Source: Chitinophaga pinensis (lineage in GTDB: Bacteria; Bacteroidota; Bacteroidia; Chitinophagales; UBA10324). Taken from it: DNA of 34,856 nt. Every line of letters starts with the position of its first letter. Position 1 is the first letter of the stretch. Shown piece after piece: positions 1 to 8,564 of the stretch. The notes under the pieces are model-generated. The model did not search any database. It was not told the origin of the DNA and worked only from the letters and a program-made list of their open reading frames with translations. Where the stretch lies: positions 1 through 34,856 of the forward strand of contig CAMDOA010000024.1 of assembly GCA_945903305.1 (NCBI GenBank), given 5' to 3'. Both the position numbers and the translations under genes were made by a program.

Positions 1-459
1 AATTTTCCAAGTGGTGCCATCATAAGTTGCTGCTGCATGATACCACACATTATTGCAAATCGGAGTAACACCATACACCGGGTGATTCAATCCCGGACTT
101 GCCTGTCCTGTTCCTTCTTCAAAATCAGCGCACAATACATTGGTTGATGAGTTAATTCCCAGAAAATAATTCATATCCAAATTACTTCCATCAGCTTCCC
201 CTCTTCCTTTAGCAATTAATGGAATACCACTTGATATTCCGCCGGAACCTGTACTTGCTCCAACACCTGTTCCTGATTTATAAAACCAGCATTCTAATGT
301 GAATGTGGTGGAACCTAATGCGGCAGCTGAACCGAAAGTTGCATACTGATTACTTCCATTAAAATAAAGCCCGTATTGTGCAATTGCATTTTTATTTACA
401 AATATTGTAAAAAGAAAAAATGCAGCAAGTGTTTTTAAAACTGTAGAAATAAAATTCAT
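1..459 (-). CDS. Secreted LamG-like (concanavalin A-like fold) protein, 3' end outside window
   Basis: This reading frame starts at an ATG at 459 on the minus strand and stays open to the window edge (153 codons). The first 28 or so residues form a signal peptide: a Met-Asn start, a hydrophobic core with AAFFLFTIF, and a likely cleavage at AIA before QYGLYF. The mature part begins with a pattern typical of LamG/jellyroll domains: LYFNGSNQYATFGSAAALGS, then FTLECWFY, then a later VWYHAAATYDGTTWKI. Such domains bind sugars or proteins and are common in surface proteins of Bacteroidota, often ending in a T9SS sorting domain; that end is not visible here. Family placement comes from these motifs. 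Ligand and role are unknown. Confidence 0.8.
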   Translation of the reverse strand, partial: MNFISTVLKTLAAFFLFTIFVNKNAIAQYGLYFNGSNQYATFGSAAALGSTTFTLECWFYKSGTGVGASTGSGGISSGIPLIAKGRGEADGSNLDMNYFLGINSSTNVLCADFEEGTGQASPGLNHPVYGVTPICNNVWYHAAATYDGTTWKI

Positions 460-621
460 GATTTAAATTTTTCTGTTTTAGAAATTACGATGAACCAATG
501 TTCATGATAGAATAAAAGTAGATAACTATTAAACCGAATTCATTTAAATATGCTGATTGGGTATAATATAGCGATGAATATGATACACAACATTTGTAAA
601 TGAACCGAAGTTTTATTGCTA
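460..621. other. Intergenic region with a short inverted repeat
   Basis: This 162-base gap lies between two minus-strand genes. It contains one perfect 6-bp inverted repeat with a 4-base loop at 490-505 (ATGAAC caat GTTCAT), in the leader region of the LamG-like gene. No T-run follows it, so it is not a standard terminator. It could be an operator or leader hairpin, or chance in AT-rich DNA. Confidence 0.3.
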
Positions 622-1047
622 TTAATCAGATTTTGTAAAATCTACGGTTAAATCAGTGGTATATGTTTCCAAACCTACTATTTCAGTTGATACATTATGC
701 CACAGTTCATGTTTGCGTTCCATCACTTCCACATCAAATACAATAACATCGTAAGCTGTGCGCTGATAGGTGATTTTTTTAGTGTCAGCTGAATAGGCCC
801 AGGTGAAAGTTACCCCGGTAGCCGATACATCAATGTATGAACCTGTTCCATCCTTTAAAAAAGTGAAGGAAGTAGCAAACACTGATGAGGTATCATAGCC
901 ATTCGTTGATGTTATTCGATAAGTTATTACAGCATCCCATTTGCCATTTTTTTTAGGTAAAATTTTATCGGGTGCTTTGCTGCAGGACGAAAGCACACAC
1001 GAAACAGAAACAACAAGCAGAAATAATTTGAAAATTGATTTTTTCAT
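622..1047 (-). CDS. Small exported lipoprotein of unknown function
   Basis: The encoded protein has 141 residues when started at the ATG at 1047. The frame is open upstream to a TTG at 1116, but those extra 23 residues are hydrophilic and precede a textbook signal peptide, so the internal ATG is preferred. The lipoprotein signal is MKKSIFKLFLLVV... with a lipobox ending in LSSC at Cys22. The mature protein is rich in Thr, Ser and aromatic residues in alternating patterns, suggesting a small all-beta fold (lipocalin-like or barrel-like), and has no catalytic motif I recognise. It lies 72 bases downstream of the TPR glycosyltransferase gene on the same strand and may be co-transcribed. Function is unknown. 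Confidence 0.75.
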   Translation of the reverse strand: MKKSIFKLFLLVVSVSCVLSSCSKAPDKILPKKNGKWDAVITYRITSTNGYDTSSVFATSFTFLKDGTGSYIDVSATGVTFTWAYSADTKKITYQRTAYDVIVFDVEVMERKHELWHNVSTEIVGLETYTTDLTVDFTKSD

Positions 1048-1119
1048 TTGAAAAGATTTATGTGAATCAACAACAAAAAACTGTTGAAGATTTAACCATT
1101 TTTTTAACGGCTGCAAAAC

Positions 1120-3300
1120 TTAAGGCAATTTTATGGTCTGTTCCAATTGCTTCGATTTATCCATGCACTCTTTTGCTTTAGCAGCATTGCCTGAATGCTG
1201 GTACGACACACCGAGATTGTAGTACATTTTCGAATCGTTCGGAAACCTTTTTAATCCTTCGTTCAATATGTTAATTGCAGCCGGCAGGTTTTTTTTTATT
1301 CCATAAGCAGTTCCAAGATTCTGATAGGCCTCCGCAATATCCGGATTTGCTTTTATTGATTTCTCGAGATACATAACCGATGAATCGAGCTGATTGAAAT
1401 ATTTTCCATAAATCATCCCGGTTTGTAACAATGCTTCAGGAAAGCCCGGAACAAGTGTCAATGCTTTTTTATATGCAATCAATGCTGAATCAGGTTTGTT
1501 TAAATTTTCCATCAGTGAACCTAAAAAATAATATGGCACCGGATCGTTCGGTGAAACTTTTAAATAGGCGTTTATTGAATCGCGCTGTGCGTTGTAATCT
1601 TTCCAGTTTCCCATTAAAATTTTCATGTTGTTGTAAGCCAGTGTGTAACCCGGATACATCACCATTCCTTGTTTGTAATAATGAAATGACGATGCATAAT
1701 CTTTTTCACCTTTCAAATAAGCATTTCCTAATAACAAGTAAGCATTGCTGTATTTCGGATAAAGTGTTAATGCTTTTTTCAGATAAATTTTTGCCTGATC
1801 AATTTTCTTTTTCTTTTCAACGGGGTCAGTGTCTTTATCTGATTGAGCAATTAATTCGCCACCGGCGGCATTATTAATTTTTGCACTGTTAGGCGAGTTG
1901 TGAATGTCAGTTAAAAATAAAGTGAAATTATCTTTCCAGGCAGTATTTCGGGCAATGGTTCTTCCTGAATAAGCAAGAATCAAAACAGAAAAAAACACAA
2001 GTACAAACTTCGCCGGGTGAAATGGATTTGTCGCAATAGAATTTTCGCGCATAATTAAAAACGCTGAAAGTTTTAAAAGGCCATAACCAAGTAATAAACA
2101 AAAACCCAATGAAGGCATAAATAAAAACCGTTCGTTCATAAAAGTTCCGATTGGAAAAACCAGATTGCTCACCACCGAAAATGTTAATCCGAAAAATAAA
2201 ATACTGAACGAAATGATTGGCTGTTTTTTCCATTGCCAAACAGCAATGGCAACAGCACCAACTGTAATTAATAAAGTAACAAGTACCCAAACAGAACTGA
2301 ATGATTGGGCTGTAATTTCAAACGGATAATAATCAGATGTAAGTTTTATAGGCACGAGTAACAACCATAAATATTTTCCGAAAGTGAAAACAATGGTGGC
2401 ATCTTTTTCAGCAACACTCATTCCGGCAAATGGATTATTCATAATCTCCGTTACTTCCTTACCAATAGCAGTATCGGTAAATTCTCGACGGAGTATTAAA
2501 AAAATAATTGTGGCCGTAGCCACCGGAATCATCAGCTGAACAAATTTTTTCATTTCATCATTTCTGAATAAATACCACATTAGCGGGATCACCAAAAAAA
2601 ATGTAACCGCATTTTCTTTTGATAACATGCCAAGAAAAAAACAAACGAATGCAAGAATCATTTTTGAAATTGACTTTCCTGTATCCATGTATTGCAGTAA
2701 TAACCACGAACCCATGCAGCATAAAAGCATGCTCATGATTTCGTCGCGGCCCTTAATGTTTGCTACTGCCTCGGTGTGAATGGGGTGAGCAATAAACAGC
2801 AGTGTGGTAATGAGCGGAAGTAATTGAAGTTTCGAAATTTTTTCATTTGCGTTTTTAAAAAGCTGTTTCAACAACAGGTAAATAAATATTCCACACAAGG
2901 CATACAGCAACACATTTATAAAGTGGCTGGTGTGCGGATCATCACCAAAATATTCTTTCTCCATGGCGAAAGTCACTAACGAAAGCGGACGGTAACGACC
3001 ACCTGCAACTAAATTTTTTTCCACTTTAAAAAAACCAAGAAATGTATCGTGTGTCAGAATTTCTTTTATTCCTTTGGCGCCCTGCTGCGTGTACATATTT
3101 TCAGTAATCACAATAGCATCATCCACCGCATAATCAAATTGAATGGTGTTGAAGTATAAAACAAAAGTGACCAATGTGATGAGGAAAAACGCGCCCGAAT
3201 TTTTTGCCCACCACGGTAAATTTCGGGTTTCGGGTTTTTGGTTTCGGGTTTTTGATTCCGGTTTATTGTGCTCGGCTTGTTTACTGGTTTTCTTTGCCAT
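1120..3300 (-). CDS. TMTC-like GT-C membrane glycosyltransferase with C-terminal TPR repeats
   Basis: This 726-residue protein has a short basic cytoplasmic tail (1-32), about ten hydrophobic segments up to roughly residue 450, and a C-terminal half of tetratricopeptide repeats (about 475-720). Motifs match the TMTC/GT-C layout: the acidic pair in YAVDDAIVI (57-64) after the first membrane segment, GRYRPLSLVTFAME (101-114), FINVLLY (127-133) and HPIHTEAVANIKGRDE (172-187). TMTC proteins transfer mannose from a lipid donor to proteins on the outer side of a membrane, and the acidic pair is the usual catalytic site. I infer a periplasm-facing protein O-glycosyltransferase or related enzyme; donor and acceptor are unknown. 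The N-terminal tail is encoded by a 7-nt-period repeat (see repeat entry). Start is the ATG at 3300. Confidence 0.8.
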   Translation of the reverse strand: MAKKTSKQAEHNKPESKTRNQKPETRNLPWWAKNSGAFFLITLVTFVLYFNTIQFDYAVDDAIVITENMYTQQGAKGIKEILTHDTFLGFFKVEKNLVAGGRYRPLSLVTFAMEKEYFGDDPHTSHFINVLLYALCGIFIYLLLKQLFKNANEKISKLQLLPLITTLLFIAHPIHTEAVANIKGRDEIMSMLLCCMGSWLLLQYMDTGKSISKMILAFVCFFLGMLSKENAVTFFLVIPLMWYLFRNDEMKKFVQLMIPVATATIIFLILRREFTDTAIGKEVTEIMNNPFAGMSVAEKDATIVFTFGKYLWLLLVPIKLTSDYYPFEITAQSFSSVWVLVTLLITVGAVAIAVWQWKKQPIISFSILFFGLTFSVVSNLVFPIGTFMNERFLFMPSLGFCLLLGYGLLKLSAFLIMRENSIATNPFHPAKFVLVFFSVLILAYSGRTIARNTAWKDNFTLFLTDIHNSPNSAKINNAAGGELIAQSDKDTDPVEKKKKIDQAKIYLKKALTLYPKYSNAYLLLGNAYLKGEKDYASSFHYYKQGMVMYPGYTLAYNNMKILMGNWKDYNAQRDSINAYLKVSPNDPVPYYFLGSLMENLNKPDSALIAYKKALTLVPGFPEALLQTGMIYGKYFNQLDSSVMYLEKSIKANPDIAEAYQNLGTAYGIKKNLPAAINILNEGLKRFPNDSKMYYNLGVSYQHSGNAAKAKECMDKSKQLEQTIKLP
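3221..3262. repeat. Degenerate 7-nt tandem array inside a coding region
   Basis: Six consecutive 7-base units run without gaps. Three units are exactly TTTCGGG; the others are TTTTTGG, TTTTTGA and TTCCGGT. On the minus (coding) strand the array encodes the KPETRNQ-like heptapeptide repeat in the cytoplasmic tail of the TMTC-like protein, since three units equal seven codons. Period and unit boundaries were read directly from the sequence. Confidence 0.8.
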
Positions 3301-3456
3301 GCCCTAAAAATAAGAGTGACTTAATTCACACCATAAAACGGCTTCAACAATTTTATGTGAGTTTGTATTTGCGCTACCGATAATAATATTTAAATCAATT
3401 AATGATTTTCATATTAATTCGAACTTACTATTGTGAAACAAGAACAGTAAAAAATC

Positions 3457-4533
3457 ATGAGTACAAAAAAATTACTTCCTCTAACAATTTTATTCTTCAG
3501 TTATACAATTGCAACAGCTCAAATTACATTAACCACCAATTCATTTCCGGCCGTTGGTGATATGTATATTAGTCATCACGATTCATTAGGGGCATCATTA
3601 ACTCCCGGAAATTCCGGTGCAAATCAAACCTGGGATTTTTCAGGTTTGAATAATCATTACAACGATACCACAACTGCGGTTACAGTTGCATCAACTCCCA
3701 ATGGCACAGCATTCCCGACCGCTGACTTTGCGGCGAATAACAGTGCCGGATATGCATATTTTAAAAACACAGCCAATGAGAGTCAGATTATCGGTATATC
3801 AGGTTCCCTGCTTGGAAGCGGTGTATTAAATATTCAGTACAACACACCCAACATTGTAGCAAAAAGCGGAGTTACTTATAATTCAAATTACAGTTTTGTA
3901 AATTCATTTTTGTTAATGGCATCGGGCGCCGATGTAAACCAACCCGTTGATTCGGTGGCTGCACACAGTGATACTTATACCACAAAAGTTGTTGATGGCT
4001 GGGGTACAGTAACCTCTCCAATAGGCGCATTCCCATGTTTGCGGATAATGCAAACTGATTCAGTGGTTCAGGTAATTGATGTAAAACTTTTTGGTTCCTG
4101 GACACCCGATTTTATTGAATTTACCAATGTAAATAAAAGTTATTCGTATGTTGATGATGTGGATATAAACCCAATTGTGCAACTCAATATGGATTCAACA
4201 AGTGCAACAGTTAACAGTGCATCGTATCGCGAATCGTGGCCGTTTGGCATTAATGAACCTTTGAAACCAACTTTATTTTCTATGTATCCGAATCCGGCTG
4301 CTGCCGATAATATTCGTTTGTTAATCGGTGGTTTACCTGATGCAAATTATATAGTGCAGATTATTGATATGAAGGGCAACGAAATTAATTCCACTTTGCA
4401 TGCAGTAAATAAAACTTTGGTTACAGAAGTTGATTTCAGTAATTTGCAATTGTGTAGTGGCAATTATATCGTTACTGTATCAACAGTTGATAACAAATTA
4501 TTACAGAGTTTGAAATTTGTGATTGCCAGATAA
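3457..4533 (+). CDS. Secreted protein with T9SS type A C-terminal sorting domain
   Basis: This 358-residue protein starts with a signal peptide (MSTKKLLPLTILFF..., likely cleaved after TATA, before QITL). The middle (about 25-260) is Ser/Thr/Asn-rich, with SLTPGNSGANQTWDFSGL, a pattern common in Bacteroidota exported proteins of unknown role. Residues about 269-358 are a type A sorting domain: YPNPAA near the start, GNYIVTVST in the middle, and the basic end LKFVIAR. Such domains send proteins through the T9SS across the outer membrane, after which they are cleaved and attached to the cell surface or released. The gene is monocistronic: it diverges from the TMTC-like gene and is followed by a strong terminator. 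The cargo's activity cannot be told from sequence. Confidence 0.85.
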   Translation: MSTKKLLPLTILFFSYTIATAQITLTTNSFPAVGDMYISHHDSLGASLTPGNSGANQTWDFSGLNNHYNDTTTAVTVASTPNGTAFPTADFAANNSAGYAYFKNTANESQIIGISGSLLGSGVLNIQYNTPNIVAKSGVTYNSNYSFVNSFLLMASGADVNQPVDSVAAHSDTYTTKVVDGWGTVTSPIGAFPCLRIMQTDSVVQVIDVKLFGSWTPDFIEFTNVNKSYSYVDDVDINPIVQLNMDSTSATVNSASYRESWPFGINEPLKPTLFSMYPNPAAADNIRLLIGGLPDANYIVQIIDMKGNEINSTLHAVNKTLVTEVDFSNLQLCSGNYIVTVSTVDNKLLQSLKFVIAR

Positions 4534-4560
4534 GAAATATAAAAAACTGATTTTAATAAA

Positions 4561-4600
4561 AAAAGGTTGACCGAAATAAATTTCCGATCAACCTTTTTTT
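4561..4600 (+). terminator. Rho-independent terminator after the T9SS cargo gene
   Basis: The arms GGTTGA (4565-4570) and TCAACC (4588-4593) are extended by an A-run before and a seven-T run after. An inner GAAA/TTTC pairing with a TAAA loop strengthens the hairpin. It separates the T9SS cargo gene from paaN. Confidence 0.85.
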
Positions 4601-4601
4601 A

Positions 4602-4637
4602 TTGACAACAACTTCCAATCACCAAATAGTACTTTTG
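4602..4637 (+). promoter_or_regulatory. Candidate Bacteroidota-type promoter for the paaN-like gene
   Basis: TACTTTTG at 4630-4637 matches the -7 consensus TAnnTTTG exactly. The nearest upstream TTG is at 4602-4604, 25 bases away, longer than the usual spacing, so the -33 box is weak. Transcription would start around 4644, which excludes an upstream TTG start at 4602 and supports the ATG at 4659. Confidence 0.5.
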
Positions 4638-4658
4638 TCGCCTTCAAAAAATAAAGCA

Positions 4659-6314
4659 ATGAATCTCTACGAAAAACATAAAGCATTAATTGAGCGTGCG
4701 CAGCAGGCTATAAATGAAAGAACTTTTTATTCAGCCTATCCCGAACATCCGAAAGCGTATGGCGATGATGCACCGAAAGCAGGAGAGGAGGAGTATAAAA
4801 ATTTGCTGAATGCTGATTTTAATTCTTTGTTACAAGGCGATACGAATGAATTTGCCGGAGAAGAAGTTTCACCATACACGATAGCTGCTCTGGGAATAAA
4901 ATATCCGATTTATGATGTAGCCGAAGTAATTGAAAAATCAAAAATTGCTTTTAAGAGCTGGAAAAAAATTACACCTCAGGAAAGAGCCGGCGCATTGGCA
5001 GAAACTTTAGAAGAAATTAAAAAACATTTTTTCGCCATTGCTCATGCCACCATGCACACAAGCGGTCAATCGTACATGATGAGTTTTCAGGCGAGTGGCC
5101 CGCACAGTGCCGATCGTGCATTGGAACCCATTGCCCTTGGTTTGGCCGAACTCACCCGTTTTCCCGAAAATATTATCTGGGAAAAACCAATAGGAAAATT
5201 TTCAGTTAAAATTGAAAAAACTTATTCTCCGGTTGCAAAGGGAATTGGATTGGTAATTGGCTGCTCCACTTTTCCGGTTTGGAATACTTTGCCGGGTGTG
5301 TATGCAAATCTGATTGCGGGAAATTCGGTAATCATAAAACCACATCCGAAAGCAGTATTGCCAATTGCTATTGCAGTTGCTGCCATGCAAAAATGTTTGA
5401 AAGAAAATGGATTTGATCCTTGCGTGGTTCAACTGGCATGTGATACTTCTGATAATCTCACCACAAAAAAATTTACTGAAAACTCAGACATTGCATTAAT
5501 TGATTACACCGGAAGTACTGCCTTCGGCGAGTATGTTGAATCAATACCAAACAAAACAGTGTTTACCGAAAAGGCCGGAGTGAACAGTGTGATACTGGAT
5601 TCGGTAAATGATTTAGATGCAGTAATGCAAAACCTTGCATTCAGTGTTTCATTGTATTCAGGACAAATGTGTACTGCCCCGCAAAACTTTTTTATTCCGG
5701 CAAGTGGCGTGAAAGGAAAAGATAAAAATTATTCGTACGATGAAGTGGTGGCGAAACTGAAAGAATCAATTCTTGGAATCACCACCAACCCGAAAATGGG
5801 AGCCGGAGTTTTCGGTAGTTTGCAAAATGATATGACATTGCATCGCGCACAAAATGCAAATTCACTTGGCGCAACAATGATATTGGAAACTACAGCAGTG
5901 AAGAATGAAGAATTCAACTCGGCTCGTGCATCATCACCAGTGTTATTGGAAGTGCAATCAGATGCGCATCACATTTTCGAACGCGAATTATTTGGCCCCA
6001 TTGCCATTACAATAAAAACAAAGGATACTGCCGAAAGTGTTGCACTTGCAAAGCAAATGGCTCGCAAGCACGGCGCCTTAACCTGTGCCGCTTACACAAC
6101 TGATCATGCAATCGAACAAATGATAGCTGAAGAAATGCAACAGGCATTTACTCCGGTTACATTCAACCTCACCGGACCAATATGGGTAAATCAGCACGCC
6201 GCATTTTCTGATTTTCATGTCACCGGCGGAAACCCTGCGGGCAATGCATCATTCACCAATCCTGAATTTGTAACTCGCCGTTTTGTTTGGGTGGGAAACA
6301 GGAAGATGGTTTAA
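4659..6314 (+). CDS. paaN: PaaN-type aldehyde dehydrogenase (phenylacetate degradation family)
   Basis: The product has 551 residues from the ATG at 4659. It is an NAD(P)-dependent aldehyde dehydrogenase fold of the PaaN subfamily, larger than ordinary ALDHs because of an N-terminal extension. Visible ALDH landmarks are IIKPHPK (Lys about 227, cofactor binding), GSTAFGEY (285-292), the general base Glu in FTEKAG (about 304) and the catalytic Cys in SGQMCTAP (about 338). In phenylacetate catabolism the family oxidises the semialdehyde made by ring cleavage of the epoxidised CoA ester. No other paa genes (paaABCDE, paaG, paaZ, paaK) are in the window, so the substrate in this organism is uncertain. 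A terminator precedes it; it converges with the gene at 6338. Confidence 0.8.
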   Translation: MNLYEKHKALIERAQQAINERTFYSAYPEHPKAYGDDAPKAGEEEYKNLLNADFNSLLQGDTNEFAGEEVSPYTIAALGIKYPIYDVAEVIEKSKIAFKSWKKITPQERAGALAETLEEIKKHFFAIAHATMHTSGQSYMMSFQASGPHSADRALEPIALGLAELTRFPENIIWEKPIGKFSVKIEKTYSPVAKGIGLVIGCSTFPVWNTLPGVYANLIAGNSVIIKPHPKAVLPIAIAVAAMQKCLKENGFDPCVVQLACDTSDNLTTKKFTENSDIALIDYTGSTAFGEYVESIPNKTVFTEKAGVNSVILDSVNDLDAVMQNLAFSVSLYSGQMCTAPQNFFIPASGVKGKDKNYSYDEVVAKLKESILGITTNPKMGAGVFGSLQNDMTLHRAQNANSLGATMILETTAVKNEEFNSARASSPVLLEVQSDAHHIFERELFGPIAITIKTKDTAESVALAKQMARKHGALTCAAYTTDHAIEQMIAEEMQQAFTPVTFNLTGPIWVNQHAAFSDFHVTGGNPAGNASFTNPEFVTRRFVWVGNRKMV

Positions 6315-6337
6315 ACGAAGAATAAAAAAATAAATAT

Positions 6338-7927
6338 TTATTTCCTCGAAAAAATAATTACAGCATCATCTTCATAAAATATTTTGTAAGCACAATTTGT
6401 GTCGAACATGTATTTATAAAATTCTTTTTGGCGGCGAATCACTATCGGGTAGTGGGTATAATTAACTTCCCATTGCATTTGCGATAATATAGTGCCGGGC
6501 TGTTTCCATACTTTTTTTCCCGATCGTTTTCTATTAATTATCACCACATCAGGATTTACTTTCAGTAATGATGATTTATTTATTGCCCAATCAAAATAGA
6601 TGTTTTTAAAATCTTCGGGTATATAAGTGTAAAAATCACAATAGATAACAATATCATTTCTAAAATTATTGATAAGTAACTCCCCTGATTTCAACAGTGG
6701 ATTATTATTTTTTTTCGAAGTAACTGAAAAGTTATTTGCCGCCATCAGTAAAGTGATTACTGAACCGGCAAGTAGCAGTGGTAATAAAAAATTGAATTTG
6801 ATTTTTAAATTTTTAAAACCGGTTTCCAACACAAAAAAACAAACAATAAACAGCATGGGAATAAAATGAAATCCGTAGCGCATTTCACGAAGGCGTATAA
6901 TCAGGAACAAGTATGCAACACAAACAACTGAATACAAAACGATGGTAACCAAATTGAAATATTTGGGCTCAAGTGGTTTTAGTTTTTGACGAATAAAAAA
7001 CGACGCCGGCATCGATAGTGATAAGAGCAACAGAGTAAATAGCGGAATTTCATTGACAAAAATCGGAAACCAAAGAAATGGATTTGCCGAAGCACCCACC
7101 TCGTGTGAACCCTTGCCCACATTGTAAGAATTAATTAAAAAAGTGCCTGAAAAAAGTTTAAAATTGATAATGGAATATGGATTAAACAAAAGCCATCCGA
7201 GCAAAAAACAACCGCCACTTATAAACGAAACAGAAAAAAAATGCATGACCTGTTTTTTTGTTAGCGTAAAAATTCCAGTTGAATAATGTTGTTGTAATAA
7301 ATAAGGAAGAAACAAAAACGGAAATGAAAAAATGGAATTATACTTTGTTCCAAAAGCGAGACCACCAATAAATTGTCCGAGATAAACTGATTTGGAAGTG
7401 TGTTTTTTAAAAACAAAATTGAAACAGACAATAACCAAAGCTATTTGCAACATATCGGGGTGAATCATTTGCCCAAGCAGGTAAAATGATTCAATCGAAA
7501 TCATAGCCATTAAGCATAGCCACGACCATTCTTTTGTCAGAAACAATAAGCAAATTCTGAAGAAAGCAAAAGAAAAAAGCAACAATGAAAAGAATGAAAC
7601 ACATTTTAAAATAAAGGCAATAGTCCAGATAGATAATTCAGATGAGTGTTGAAATAATAAAACTATTTTACCAATACCGAAGCAAATAGTATAATAAAAC
7701 ATACCGTAGTAGTAAAATGCATTCGGATCCAGGTTGTTATTTTCAATACATTGCTTTAATCGGGTTACACCGCGCGCTTCGTCATTATTAAATACACGGA
7801 TAAAATTTAAAGAGTCAATGCCACATGGTAAATCAATAGCAATAATGAAGAAGAAAAAACCAACCGAAGTTAAGCAGATAATTTCAAAATAATTTTTTAA
7901 AAAAAAATTCACAATTGATTTCAGCAA
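6338..7927 (-). CDS. GT-C (PMT/ArnT-like) multi-spanning membrane glycosyltransferase
   Basis: This 529-residue protein has about ten or more hydrophobic segments, then a roughly 110-residue soluble C-terminal region. The layout and motifs fit the GT-39-like family: FNNDEARG after the first membrane segment (about 46-53, the Asp-Glu being the expected catalytic acid/metal site), HPDM (about 156-159) and AFGTKYN (191-197). Such enzymes move sugars from polyprenyl-phosphate donors to lipids or proteins on the periplasmic face. The start is unusual: an in-frame stop lies just upstream and no ATG occurs near the N-terminus, so TTG at 7927 or GTG at 7912 must be used. It lies 40 bases after priA and may be read through from it. 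Acceptor is unknown. Confidence 0.75.
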   Translation of the reverse strand: MLKSIVNFFLKNYFEIICLTSVGFFFFIIAIDLPCGIDSLNFIRVFNNDEARGVTRLKQCIENNNLDPNAFYYYGMFYYTICFGIGKIVLLFQHSSELSIWTIAFILKCVSFFSLLLFSFAFFRICLLFLTKEWSWLCLMAMISIESFYLLGQMIHPDMLQIALVIVCFNFVFKKHTSKSVYLGQFIGGLAFGTKYNSIFSFPFLFLPYLLQQHYSTGIFTLTKKQVMHFFSVSFISGGCFLLGWLLFNPYSIINFKLFSGTFLINSYNVGKGSHEVGASANPFLWFPIFVNEIPLFTLLLLSLSMPASFFIRQKLKPLEPKYFNLVTIVLYSVVCVAYLFLIIRLREMRYGFHFIPMLFIVCFFVLETGFKNLKIKFNFLLPLLLAGSVITLLMAANNFSVTSKKNNNPLLKSGELLINNFRNDIVIYCDFYTYIPEDFKNIYFDWAINKSSLLKVNPDVVIINRKRSGKKVWKQPGTILSQMQWEVNYTHYPIVIRRQKEFYKYMFDTNCAYKIFYEDDAVIIFSRK

Positions 7928-7967
7928 GGTTTATTTCTCCGTTTTTAATTTTTTAAAAAATGTGTAC

Positions 7968-8564
7968 TCAAAAAGTATCCACATCCACTTCAACCTGCAA
8001 AGCATGATTGCCTTCGAGTGCACGAAGGTAATCGCGCTCTTCCATTATGGTTTTTTTCGCTTGTTTTATCAATACTTGATTTTTTTCGATCTTGCATAGT
8101 AGTTCAATGATGTATTGATTTTTTATACGGTTGATGTAAGGTTCAGCTGGTCCTAACAAACGATGTTGCAGTATCGGATGTAATGCTTTTGCCATGGCAA
8201 TGGCTGCTGATTGCGCGCGGTGTTGATCCTTATGTTTGAACGAAAGTTTTATTAATCGGGTGTAAGGTGGATAACCAAAACGCTGCCGTTGTGTTAATTC
8301 ATTTTGGTAAAAACCCAGGTAATCCCGTTGCTGCACAAATTGAATAACATAATGTTCGGGCCGCTCGGTTTGTACTATTACTTTTCCGGCAATGTTTTTT
8401 CTTCCCGCTCTTCCACTCACTTGCGCAATCATCTGGTATGCTCTTTCGGCTGAGCGAAAATCAGGAAACATTAACAATTGGTCAGCATTCATTATTCCTA
8501 CTAATGATACATGATCAAAGTCCAATCCCTTCGCCACCATTTGTGTTCCGACTAATACTTGCAA
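7968..8564 (-). CDS. priA: PriA C-terminal fragment (helicase motifs V-VI and C-terminal domain), separated by frameshift
   Basis: This 198-codon frame continues PriA exactly where the upstream fragment loses frame. It begins QVLVGTQMVAKGLDFDHV (helicase motif V) and carries QVSGRAGR (motif VI), then the family's C-terminal domain with FGYPPYTRLIKLSF and LLGPAEPYINRIKNQYI. The only initiation codon near the junction is a TTG at 8564, right at the shift point, so it is not a plausible independent gene. PriA reloads the replicative helicase at stalled or recombined forks. Joined with the upstream part the protein would be about 815 residues, normal for the family. See the frameshift finding at 8565-8571. 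Confidence 0.85.
   Translation of the reverse strand: MQVLVGTQMVAKGLDFDHVSLVGIMNADQLLMFPDFRSAERAYQMIAQVSGRAGRKNIAGKVIVQTERPEHYVIQFVQQRDYLGFYQNELTQRQRFGYPPYTRLIKLSFKHKDQHRAQSAAIAMAKALHPILQHRLLGPAEPYINRIKNQYIIELLCKIEKNQVLIKQAKKTIMEERDYLRALEGNHALQVEVDVDTF

Noticed and set aside
1431-1877. A 148-codon plus-strand frame opposite the TPR glycosyltransferase.
   Set aside because: It is antisense to a well-supported protein with clear motifs, has no family resemblance and is Cys/Phe-rich in the way of antisense reading of AT-rich genes.
3426-3433. TACTATTG upstream of the T9SS cargo gene as a -7 box.
   Set aside because: It has one mismatch to TAnnTTTG and no TTG at the right distance, so it is not strong enough to list.
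6328-6343. A perfect AT-only palindrome (AAATAAATATTTATTT) between the convergent paaN and GT-C genes.
   Set aside because: It has no GC pairs and no loop, so it would be a poor terminator; it is expected by chance in such AT-rich spacers.
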